DNA of 64,000 nt, taken from contig NZ_CALPCZ010000010.1 in NCBI RefSeq assembly GCF_943193135.1, forward strand, positions 1 to 64,000, written 5' to 3'. Positions 1 through 6,973 of this stretch are shown in pieces. Every line of letters starts with the position of its first letter. Position 1 is the first letter of the stretch. The notes beneath the pieces were generated by a model. It saw only the letters and a list, made by a program, of their open reading frames with translations, ran no database searches and was not told the DNA's origin. The translations under genes were made by a program, and so were the position numbers. Source of the stretch: Odoribacter lunatus (GTDB taxonomy: Bacteria > Bacteroidota > Bacteroidia > Bacteroidales > Marinifilaceae).

Positions 1-597
1 TTCCGGGGTATTCACAATAATGACATTTTGAAATTGTCGAAACAGCAGACGGAGCGTTTTATCTGCCAGTCGGCGGGTGATTTGTTTCCGGAGTACTATG
101 TTCTTCGGGTGAATGAGTTTGACCAGAAGGCAGTGACGCCTCTGGATGAATGGATAGTGTTCCTGAAGACGGGTGAAATCGGTACGGACACGCAGGCGCC
201 TGGATTGGCGGAAGCGCGTGAGCGTTTGCAATTTTCTTCTTTGGACAAGCGAGACCGCGCCGCCTATCTCCGCAACATCGAAGACTTGCGCGTACAGCGT
301 AGTGTGATGGACACCGCCCGCATCGAAGGCTTGGAAGAGGGGCGTAAGGAAGGACGTATGGAGGGCCGTATGGAAGGCAGGATAGAAGGTCGTGAGGAAG
401 GTAGAATAGAAGGCCGTGAAGAGGGTAGAATAGAAGGTCGAGCAGAAGGTAGAATAGAAGGCCGTGAAGAGGGACGGGCAGAGGGTAAAGCTGAAAGTAG
501 AGCGGAGATTGTCCGGAACATGAAGTCGCTCGGAATTGCAATAGAAACCATTGCCCAGGCTACGGGGCTTTCAGTTGAAGAGATTGAGCGGCTATAA
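1..597 (+). CDS. Rpn-family PD-(D/E)XK nuclease/putative transposase, 3' part only
   Basis: The frame is open from the first base of the window, so the gene begins upstream and only about 198 C-terminal residues are visible. The visible part resembles the C-terminal half of Rpn (recombination-promoting nuclease, PDDEXK_2) proteins, which are common and multicopy in Bacteroidales. The nuclease core would lie mainly upstream. Residues encoded from 337 to 504 form a run of four-residue repeats (EGRx) rich in Glu, Gly and Arg, which is typical of this family. It ends in a short helix-turn-helix-like tail (TGLSVEEIERL). Family membership is recognised by resemblance; activity cannot be judged because the catalytic residues are outside the window. 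Confidence 0.75.
   Translation, partial: FRGIHNNDILKLSKQQTERFICQSAGDLFPEYYVLRVNEFDQKAVTPLDEWIVFLKTGEIGTDTQAPGLAEARERLQFSSLDKRDRAAYLRNIEDLRVQRSVMDTARIEGLEEGRKEGRMEGRMEGRIEGREEGRIEGREEGRIEGRAEGRIEGREEGRAEGKAESRAEIVRNMKSLGIAIETIAQATGLSVEEIERL
337..504 (+). repeat. 12-bp in-frame tandem repeat encoding EGRx units
   Basis: Fourteen consecutive 12-bp units encode EGRK, EGRM, EGRM, EGRI, EGRE and so on, ending in degenerate EGKA and ESRA units. The DNA copies are diverged at third positions but some neighbouring pairs are almost identical (the unit pair giving EGRIEGRE recurs). Being a multiple of three, gain or loss of units would keep the frame. Confidence 0.9.
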
Positions 598-640
598 TCT
601 TGTCAGGTTAAAATAATCTTACAGATACTTCACTTATTCA

Positions 641-648
641 TATCTTTG
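641..648 (+). promoter_or_regulatory. Bacteroidota -7 box (TATCTTTG) for the PLP homeostasis gene
   Basis: TATCTTTG matches the TAnnTTTG -7 element exactly. It ends only four bases before the ATG at 653, so the transcript is predicted to be leaderless or nearly so. No clear TTTG -33 box is seen at the usual distance. Confidence 0.5.
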
Positions 649-652
649 CCGC

Positions 653-1327
653 ATGAATATTAAGGAAAATATAGAACGGATTTCAGCCGGGCTGCCTGAG
701 GGTGTGCGGTTGATTGCGGTGTCGAAGACAAAGCCGGCGGAAGCTATCGAAGAGGCGTATGCCTGGGGACAGCGGGCGTTCGGGGAGAACCGTCCGCAGG
801 AAATGGCGTCTAAGTACCGCCTCCTGCCGAAAGACATCGAATGGCACATGATAGGGCAGTTGCAGGAAAAGAACGTCAAGTACATTGCTCCGTTCGTCCG
901 TCTGATACATTCTGTAGACAGTTTGAAGTTATTGGTGAAAATCGAGCGTGAGGCCGCCAAATGTGCCCGCACGATAGACTGTCTGCTGGAATTTCATATC
1001 GCGGAGGAAACAACGAAGTCTGGTCTGACGTATGAACAAGCGGTCGCCATCATGGAAAGCGAAGAGTATAAAATGTTGGAGAACGTTCGGATTACCGGAG
1101 TGATGGGTATCGCGACTTATACGGAAAACACGGAGCAGGTGAGACGGGAATTCAGAGAGTTGAAGCAAATCTTTCTCCGTCTGAAAGAGCACTATTTTTC
1201 CGGTAAGCCGGAGTTTAGAGAGATTTCCATGGGTATGTCGGGCGACTACCGGATAGCTGTCGAGGAGGGATGCACAATGGTGAGAATCGGCAGCTCCATA
1301 TTCGGTCAGCGGGAATACCAACATTAA
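653..1327 (+). CDS. YggS/PROSC-type pyridoxal phosphate homeostasis protein
   Basis: 224 residues, the usual length for this alanine-racemase-fold family, which binds pyridoxal phosphate and buffers it in the cytoplasm without a known catalytic reaction. The PLP lysine is Lys25 in AVSKTKP, and the C-terminal phosphate-binding parts (GMSGDY and RIGSSIFG) are intact. The start fits the family, whose N terminus begins with an IKEN-type helix. The -7 box ends four bases upstream, implying a very short leader. The next gene starts 11 bases after this stop, so the two are probably co-transcribed. Confidence 0.93.
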   Translation: MNIKENIERISAGLPEGVRLIAVSKTKPAEAIEEAYAWGQRAFGENRPQEMASKYRLLPKDIEWHMIGQLQEKNVKYIAPFVRLIHSVDSLKLLVKIEREAAKCARTIDCLLEFHIAEETTKSGLTYEQAVAIMESEEYKMLENVRITGVMGIATYTENTEQVRREFRELKQIFLRLKEHYFSGKPEFREISMGMSGDYRIAVEEGCTMVRIGSSIFGQREYQH

Positions 1328-1338
1328 ACAGGAAAGAT

Positions 1339-2316
1339 ATGGCAGACTTAAAGACGAATTTTGCGGGTTTGACCCTGAAAAGTCCGGTTATCGCCGGAAG
1401 CTGTGGTTTAACGGCAGATATAGAAAAGTTGCGGGAGATGGAGAAGAACGGAGCGGGGGCGGTTATCCTGAAATCCGTTTTCGAGGAACAAATCCGGATG
1501 GATGTACAGAAAATGACCGGAAACAGTGATTCTTCCGAAGAGGGGGATTATCTCCGGAATTATGTTCGGGCGAATACATTGCAGCAATACATCGCTTTGG
1601 TGAAGGATGCCAAAAAAAATATAAACATTCCGGTTATTGCCAGTATCAATTGCATTGCCGACGGAGAGTGGGTAAGCTTTGCGAAGGAGCTGGAACAGGC
1701 GGGCGCCGATGCACTGGAATTGAACGTATTTGCGTTGCCGCTGGATGAATTTAAAGAAAGTGTGGAGACGGAGAATGTTTATTACTCCATCGTAAAGCAC
1801 CTGCGGTCGCAGGTAAAATTGCCGCTCATCGTGAAAATCAGTCACTATTTTACGAATCTGCCGACTTTTGTCGCCAAACTCAAAGCGTTTGGGGTGGATG
1901 CCGTGACGTTGTTCAACCGGTTTTACGAACCGGATATAGACATTGAACAGCTTGCCATTGGCGTGGCGCCCGTATTCAGCCGTCCGGAAGACTTGCGGAC
2001 GACGCTGCGCTGGACGGGTATTCTGGCGGGAAAAAATCCGCAATTGCAGATTTCCGCATCTACAGGCGTGCACAGCGGCGAGGCCGTCGTGAAAATGTTG
2101 CTGGCCGGGGCTGCCACCGTGCAGGTATGTTCCGTCCTGTATGAAAAGGGGATAGAGACCGTTCAGGCCCTGAACCGTTTCGTGGCTTCGTGGATGGACA
2201 GGCATGCCTTCCGCAGCATCGGGCAGTTCCGCGGAAAACTCTCATACGGCGGCATGGAGAATGCGGCCCGTTATGAAAGAGCTCAGTTTATGAAATATTT
2301 TAGTGATAGAAAATAA
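1339..2316 (+). CDS. Dihydroorotate dehydrogenase-like FMN protein
   Basis: 325 residues from ATG 1339; the frame is open further upstream to 1270, but that would overlap the previous gene by 58 bases. The sequence has the FMN-dependent TIM-barrel layout of class 1 dihydroorotate dehydrogenases: LKSPVIAGSCG at the start, VIASINC, ALELNVF, PLIVKISH, then a flavin phosphate loop in ISASTGVHSGEAVVKMLLAG. No pyrimidine genes are nearby and related Bacteroidota genomes usually carry this as an extra protein beside true PyrD, so the substrate is uncertain. It may be a different flavin oxidoreductase using the same fold. Confidence 0.8.
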   Translation: MADLKTNFAGLTLKSPVIAGSCGLTADIEKLREMEKNGAGAVILKSVFEEQIRMDVQKMTGNSDSSEEGDYLRNYVRANTLQQYIALVKDAKKNINIPVIASINCIADGEWVSFAKELEQAGADALELNVFALPLDEFKESVETENVYYSIVKHLRSQVKLPLIVKISHYFTNLPTFVAKLKAFGVDAVTLFNRFYEPDIDIEQLAIGVAPVFSRPEDLRTTLRWTGILAGKNPQLQISASTGVHSGEAVVKMLLAGAATVQVCSVLYEKGIETVQALNRFVASWMDRHAFRSIGQFRGKLSYGGMENAARYERAQFMKYFSDRK

Positions 2317-2327
2317 AGACAAGATTT

Positions 2328-3515
2328 ATGAAAACGTGGTGTGTATTATTTATCGTTTGTCTGTTTGCGTGTACGATGTCGTATGACGGTGTGCCGAAAC
2401 AGTACGGCCGTTTGTTGGATACCGCTTTTGAGAAAGCGGGAGACCATGCAGGGGAATTGAAAAAGGCACTGGAAAACTGTCCCGTTGAACAAAAAGAGGG
2501 AATGGCTTATCTGATAGCCTATATGCCGGAACGGGACCTGCAAACCCTGACCGCCGATTTCCTGCTCGAGAATGTGAAATATGCCTATCTGGCGAGAGAA
2601 AAGTTTGCCTGGGCGAAGGAGTTGCCGGACAGCATTTTCTTCAATGAGGTATTGCCTTACGTATCTATGAATGAAACTCGTGACAACTGGCGGGCGGATT
2701 TCTACAACCGTTTTTCGCGGTATGTGCGGAATTGCCGGACATTGGAGGAAGCGATTGACTCCGTAAACCGGAATATTCGGGACGAGGTCATGGTGGACTA
2801 CAATACCAAACGCGAAAAACCGGATCAAAGCCCCTACGAGTCCATGCGCCAGCACATGGCTTCGTGTAGCGGATTGTCTATCTTGCTGGTGGATGCCTTC
2901 CGTGCGGTGGGTATTCCGGCGAGGGTGGCGGGTACGCCGAACTGGCATGACAACCGGGGCAATCACAACTGGTGCGAGGTGTGGATAGACGGAGAATGGT
3001 ATTTCACCGAATACTATCCCAACCGACTGAATGAATCGTGGTTCTTTGCCGATGCGGGAAAAGCGGACAAAAACGACCGGCAGCATGCCATCTTTGCCAC
3101 TTCCTTTGCTCCTGCAGAAGATTGTTTCCCGCTGGTGTGGGATTCGACCATTTGCTATGTGCATGCGCGGAACGTAACGGACCGTTATGTACAGTTGTAC
3201 CGGGCGTATGAGTCTTCATTACTGGATGACGGGAAGCATGTGAGCGTGAAGGTAAGCATGTTTGAAACGCCGGCGTGTACGCTCAATTCCGATGACAGGG
3301 TGGCTGCCAACGTGGATGTTTTTTGCGGGGCGGACCAGATGGGGGGCGGACGTACGGTCGGAGCGCACCAAGACATGAACGACATGCTGGAATTTCTGCT
3401 CGAAAAGAACAAGACCTATACATTTAAATACTCCGATCTTGCAGGCAACGACAAAGCCGTGGATGTGAAAATAGGCGAGAAGCCGATGGTGGTCAAATTA
3501 TATATGAAAGAGTGA
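2328..3515 (+). CDS. Transglutaminase-like lipoprotein
   Basis: 395 residues with a lipoprotein signal (lipobox LFAC, Cys15). A transglutaminase-like papain-fold core lies around residues 170-235: candidate nucleophile Cys180 in HMASCSGLSIL and His213 in GNHNWCEVW. The third position of the triad, usually Asp, is Glu228 in FTEYYPN, so catalysis is plausible but not certain. A long N-terminal helical part precedes the core, and a C-terminal beta-rich part ending in VVKLYMKE resembles a carboxypeptidase-regulatory or Ig-like module. It probably acts on periplasmic or surface peptides. It lies 11 bases after the preceding gene and 12 before the next, so likely one operon. Confidence 0.82.
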   Translation: MKTWCVLFIVCLFACTMSYDGVPKQYGRLLDTAFEKAGDHAGELKKALENCPVEQKEGMAYLIAYMPERDLQTLTADFLLENVKYAYLAREKFAWAKELPDSIFFNEVLPYVSMNETRDNWRADFYNRFSRYVRNCRTLEEAIDSVNRNIRDEVMVDYNTKREKPDQSPYESMRQHMASCSGLSILLVDAFRAVGIPARVAGTPNWHDNRGNHNWCEVWIDGEWYFTEYYPNRLNESWFFADAGKADKNDRQHAIFATSFAPAEDCFPLVWDSTICYVHARNVTDRYVQLYRAYESSLLDDGKHVSVKVSMFETPACTLNSDDRVAANVDVFCGADQMGGGRTVGAHQDMNDMLEFLLEKNKTYTFKYSDLAGNDKAVDVKIGEKPMVVKLYMKE

Positions 3516-3527
3516 GATAGTACTCCT

Positions 3528-4421
3528 ATGTTACAAGCTGTAAAAAACTGGATACTCCCGATTGCAATGCTGACGGGAGCATTGTTCCATACTTATATCG
3601 GGGTGTTGGGCTTTCTGACACCGACCTTGATTTTTTGCATGTTGTTTCTGACATTCTGCAAGATTTCTCCCCGTCACATGAAGTTTTCCCGCTTGCATAT
3701 CTGGCTCTTGCTGATACAACTTTGCGGGAGTCTCTTGGTGTATGCTTTGGTTGCACCTTTTAGTGCCGAATTGGCGCAGGGGGTATTGATTTGTGTGTTG
3801 GCACCGACGGCGACGGCTGCTGCGGTGATTACGGGAATGCTGGGAGGGAATGTAGCCTTTTTGGCTAGTTTTGTATTTTTGAGTAATGTGTTGGTAGCGG
3901 TGGCGGCTCCCGTTATCTTTTCCTTTTTGGGAACAAACAGCGCATTGCCTTTCTGGGAATCATTCGGCTACATCTGCCGGCAGGTGGTGCCGCTTCTGAT
4001 ACTGCCTTTGTTGGGGGCTTGGCTGGTGCAGTGGCTTTTGCCCCGTTTCCACCGGTGGTTGCTTTCCGTTCAGATACTGTCATTCTATATGTGGTCGCTG
4101 GCGCTGACGGTTGTCACGGGACGTACCGTTACATTCCTGTTGGAACAACCCGATCCGCATTATGAGAACGAAGTCATGCTGGCTGTACTGGCACTGGGCG
4201 TATGCGTCATGCAGTTCTACTTCGGCCGCCGCCTGGGAAACCGTTATGATAACACGATTGCCGGCGGACAGGGACTGGGGCAGAAAAACACCATTCTCGC
4301 CATCTGGATGGCACAGATTTATTTGTGTCCAACTGCTTCCGTAGGGCCTGCAGCGTATGTTTTGTGGCAGAATTTGATTAACAGCTGGCAGTTGTGGAAG
4401 AAAAATTGCACAAAAAAATAA
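3528..4421 (+). CDS. Bile acid:sodium symporter (BASS/SBF) superfamily transporter
   Basis: 297 residues, hydrophobic throughout, with about nine to ten predicted membrane helices and no signal peptide. Two features recall the SBF/BASS superfamily: the paired motif around LAPTATAAAVITGMLGG in the first half, and GQGLGQKNTILAIWMAQ (about residues 248-264), which matches the conserved E/GxGxQNxxLA region of the second half. The substrate cannot be read from the sequence; members carry bile acids, pantoate, pyruvate or other organic anions with sodium. It ends about 40 bases before the ptb promoter. Confidence 0.78.
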   Translation: MLQAVKNWILPIAMLTGALFHTYIGVLGFLTPTLIFCMLFLTFCKISPRHMKFSRLHIWLLLIQLCGSLLVYALVAPFSAELAQGVLICVLAPTATAAAVITGMLGGNVAFLASFVFLSNVLVAVAAPVIFSFLGTNSALPFWESFGYICRQVVPLLILPLLGAWLVQWLLPRFHRWLLSVQILSFYMWSLALTVVTGRTVTFLLEQPDPHYENEVMLAVLALGVCVMQFYFGRRLGNRYDNTIAGGQGLGQKNTILAIWMAQIYLCPTASVGPAAYVLWQNLINSWQLWKKNCTKK

Positions 4422-4437
4422 AAAGTGTGCAATAATC

Positions 4438-4468
4438 TTTTGCTTTCAAATAAAATCGTCTATTTTTG
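4438..4468 (+). promoter_or_regulatory. Promoter of ptb
   Basis: A TTTTG -33 element at 4438-4442 and a -7 box TATTTTTG at 4461-4468 are separated by 18 bases, a good fit to the Bacteroidota sigma-ABfr promoter. The predicted transcript start (about 4472) lies after the upstream in-frame ATG at 4466, which decides the start codon of ptb in favour of 4493. Confidence 0.65.
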
Positions 4469-4492
4469 TTTCGCGTTCAAACCAAAATAGCG

Positions 4493-5401
4493 ATGAAAAT
4501 TCAAAAAATCAGTGATATTTATGAGGTATTGAAAAATGATACCCGTAAAAAGCGTGTAGCAGTGGCTTATGCCAACGACTGTCATTCCATAGAAGCCGTC
4601 TACAAAGCGGTAAAAATGGAATTGGTGGAAGCCGTGCTGATCGGTGACCGCGATGAAATTGCCAGAGTGTGTCAGGCGGCAGGATATGATATGTCGGTTT
4701 TTGAAATAGAACATGAGACCTCCGATGTCGGGGCGGCGGAAAAAACGGTGGCGATGGCGAGGGAAGGTGCCGTGGATATCATTATGAAGGGATTGGTGAG
4801 CACCGATAAATACATGCGGGCTATTCTGAACAAGGAGAAAGGCCTGGTCGCTTCCAACGCCATCTTGTCGCACGTGACGCTCATGGAATGTCCGAATTAT
4901 CATAAATTACTGGTGTTGAGTGATGTGGCTGTAATACCTCAGCCAGATCTGACGCAGAAGACGGCCATGATCAGATATGTGACTTCTGTGGCCCAGAAGT
5001 TGGGTGTGGAATGTCCCAAAGTGGCTTTGATAGCTCCGACGGAACAGGTGCTGCCGAAATTGCAGTCTACCGTGGATGCGGCCATCTTATCCAAAATGGC
5101 GGAAAGGAATCAGATCTGCGCTTCCCACATCGTTGATGGACCGATGGCGTTGGATGTGGCTATAGATAAAGAAGCAGCAGAAATCAAGAAAGTAAAATCG
5201 GTAGTGGCCGGAGATGCAGATTGTTTGGTATTTCCCAATTTGGAAGCGGGAAATGTCTTTTATAAAACGAATACCAAAATTTGTAAATCCAAACAGGGAG
5301 CCATCATGGTAGGAGCGAAAGTTCCCAGTGTCTTGTCTTCGAGGGGGGATAGTGTAGAAACTAAATTGAATTCAATTGTTTTAGCGGCTTTGTTGGCCTA
5401 A
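4493..5401 (+). CDS. ptb: Phosphate butyryltransferase
   Basis: 302 residues. The enzyme exchanges butyryl-CoA and phosphate to butyryl-phosphate, the step before butyrate kinase in butyrate formation. The fold is that of phosphate acyltransferases; hallmarks seen are IIMKGLVSTDKYMRAIL, SHVTLMECP, DGPMALDVAI and GDADCLVFPNLEAGNVFYK. Its size and the DGPMALD motif favour Ptb over the Pta found at 45.1 kb. The start at 4493 is chosen because the promoter predicts transcription from about 4472. Its usual partner buk is not next door but at 54.6 kb on the other strand. A strong terminator follows. Confidence 0.9.
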   Translation: MKIQKISDIYEVLKNDTRKKRVAVAYANDCHSIEAVYKAVKMELVEAVLIGDRDEIARVCQAAGYDMSVFEIEHETSDVGAAEKTVAMAREGAVDIIMKGLVSTDKYMRAILNKEKGLVASNAILSHVTLMECPNYHKLLVLSDVAVIPQPDLTQKTAMIRYVTSVAQKLGVECPKVALIAPTEQVLPKLQSTVDAAILSKMAERNQICASHIVDGPMALDVAIDKEAAEIKKVKSVVAGDADCLVFPNLEAGNVFYKTNTKICKSKQGAIMVGAKVPSVLSSRGDSVETKLNSIVLAALLA

Positions 5402-5426
5402 AAGGAAAAGAATAGAAAAAATGTAA

Positions 5427-5459
5427 AGGGGATTGTCACTGACAATCCCCTCGTTTTTT
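5427..5459. terminator. Bidirectional terminator between ptb and the OmpA-like gene
   Basis: A perfect 11-bp stem (AGGGGATTGTC with GACAATCCCCT) closes a 3-base loop and is followed by CGTTTTTT on the plus strand. The minus strand, serving the convergent OmpA-like gene whose stop is at 5458, has an A-rich to T-rich flank too (TTTACATTTTTT after complementing), so it can serve both genes. Confidence 0.85.
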
Positions 5460-6165
5460 AGTTTAATGTTCCGTTTTCCGCTTTTTTAATCATAGTCTCA
5501 TTGGCTGTAATGTAAACCTCAACACGGCGGTTCTTGGCTCTTCCTTCGGCAGTTGTGTTATCTGCAATAGGGAAATCATAAGCTAAACCTTCAGTAATGA
5601 GGCGGGAACGGCTTATACCGTTTCCTACCAAGAAATTGGCTACGGCCTCTGCTCTTTCTTTGGAAAGTTTTTCGTTTACAGCCCGGCTACCGGTATTATC
5701 GGTATGACCGTAAATCGTAACGTCCGTATCCGGAGAATTTTTAAGTGAATTGGCAAACTGGGTCAAAGCTGTTTTGGCAGCAGAGCCTAATTCGCTTTTA
5801 TTGGTAGCAAATAAAATACCATTATCGAAGGTCACTTTGATAGCCTGGAGATTATTAACATCCGTAACGCTCTCTACTTGGGCATTCTGTATTTTCTCTA
5901 ATTCTTTCTTTTGCTTGTCCATTCTCCGTCCGATCAAGGCGCCTGTCCCGGCACCTACGGCTCCGCCTACAGCCGCACCGATGGCAGCGCCTTTTCCTTT
6001 ACCGGCAAGAGCTCCGATACCAGCACCCAATGCCGCACCACTTCCTGCACCGATGGCAGCACCTTTACCCGTGTAACTCATACTGGAGCATCCCGGAAAA
6101 AGTAATTCCAAAACAAGGATACTTCCTCCTAAAAATAAACTAATAATAAACTTTCTTGTTCTCAT
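5458..6165 (-). CDS. OmpA-family lipoprotein with glycine zipper
   Basis: 235 residues. A lipoprotein signal (LFPGC, Cys26) is followed by a glycine-zipper stretch (about residues 33-80, repeated GAAIGAxxGAA pattern), a short charged coil, and an OmpA C-terminal peptidoglycan-binding domain (about 110-221) with GHTDNTG and EGRAKNRRVEV, the latter including the Asp/Arg positions that contact diaminopimelate. It should anchor the outer membrane to the cell wall. It is a single gene between two terminated or divergent units. Confidence 0.93.
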   Translation of the reverse strand: MRTRKFIISLFLGGSILVLELLFPGCSSMSYTGKGAAIGAGSGAALGAGIGALAGKGKGAAIGAAVGGAVGAGTGALIGRRMDKQKKELEKIQNAQVESVTDVNNLQAIKVTFDNGILFATNKSELGSAAKTALTQFANSLKNSPDTDVTIYGHTDNTGSRAVNEKLSKERAEAVANFLVGNGISRSRLITEGLAYDFPIADNTTAEGRAKNRRVEVYITANETMIKKAENGTLN

Positions 6166-6195
6166 TGTTCTTGTTTTTGATTGTTAGAATTGCCG

Positions 6196-6203
6196 CAAAA
6201 TTA
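6196..6203 (-). promoter_or_regulatory. -7 box of the OmpA-like gene
   Basis: Read on the minus strand this is TAATTTTG, an exact TAnnTTTG match, 30 bases upstream of the start at 6165. Confidence 0.5.
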
Positions 6204-6245
6204 AGAACTATTAGAAAAAGTAAATTAAATTTCATGTGATTTTTA

Positions 6246-6253
6246 TAATTTTG
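6246..6253 (+). promoter_or_regulatory. -7 box of bioD
   Basis: TAATTTTG matches TAnnTTTG exactly, 42 bases upstream of the bioD ATG and divergent from the OmpA-like gene promoter. No convincing -33 element was found. Confidence 0.45.
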
Positions 6254-6295
6254 TATGCTCTTGCCTTGAATAACAGAATAATAAAAATATAGAAT

Positions 6296-6964
6296 ATGGC
6301 AGTATATTTTGTTAGCGGGATTGATACGGATGCCGGTAAATCCATAGTAACGGGGGTGATTGCCGCAACTTTGCGGAACAAGGGGAAAAAGGTGATTACC
6401 CAAAAATTTATTCAGACCGGTTGCCGGGAAGTATCGGAAGATATTGAAAAGCATCGGGAAATCATGGGGATTCCCTTACAGGAGGTAGACCTCGACAGGA
6501 CCACTTGTCCCTATATCATGACCTATCCGGCTTCGCCTCACTTGGCAGCGGAAATGGACGGTGTTACGGTAGACAAGGAAGTTATACACCGGGCAACGGA
6601 AAAATTAAGTCGCCTTTATGACATAGTATTGCTGGAAGGAGCAGGGGGATTGTATGTACCCGTAAACCGGCAATATTTGACAATTGACTATATTCGGGAG
6701 TACGGTTATCCTTTGATTCTTGTCACTTCTTCCAAACTAGGAAGTATCAATCACACTTTAATGAGTCTTGAATTGTGTCGCTTAAAGGGTATCAAAGTCA
6801 GTCATGTTGTGTACAATGACTTCCCGAATGATAGTGAATTTATCAAAGCCGATTCTATACAGGTGATAAGGGATTATTTGAAAACATATTTTCCGGATTG
6901 CTCTTTACTGGAATTGCCTGTCATTCTCGGGAAAAACTATCCGCAATTGGACATAGAGCTGTGA
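6296..6964 (+). CDS. bioD: Dethiobiotin synthetase
   Basis: 222 residues, a P-loop ATPase that carboxylates 7,8-diaminononanoate to dethiobiotin in biotin synthesis. The Walker A variant GIDTDAGKS is at residues 8-16, the substrate lysine region is KFIQTGC, and LLEGAGGLYVPV matches the family's EGAGG motif. No other biotin genes lie in the window. It is followed after 9 bases by the U32 peptidase gene, probably on the same transcript by proximity rather than function. Confidence 0.93.
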   Translation: MAVYFVSGIDTDAGKSIVTGVIAATLRNKGKKVITQKFIQTGCREVSEDIEKHREIMGIPLQEVDLDRTTCPYIMTYPASPHLAAEMDGVTVDKEVIHRATEKLSRLYDIVLLEGAGGLYVPVNRQYLTIDYIREYGYPLILVTSSKLGSINHTLMSLELCRLKGIKVSHVVYNDFPNDSEFIKADSIQVIRDYLKTYFPDCSLLELPVILGKNYPQLDIEL

Positions 6965-6973
6965 TAAGCGGGA

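Noticed and set aside
59-551. Minus-strand frames opposite the Rpn gene
   Set aside because: They are mirror products of the EGRx repeat (Pro/Ser/Arg-rich strings) and lie opposite a recognised coding frame.
4466-4492. Upstream start of ptb
   Set aside because: ATG 4466 lies inside the -7 box and upstream of the predicted transcript start; ATG 4493 fits the family.
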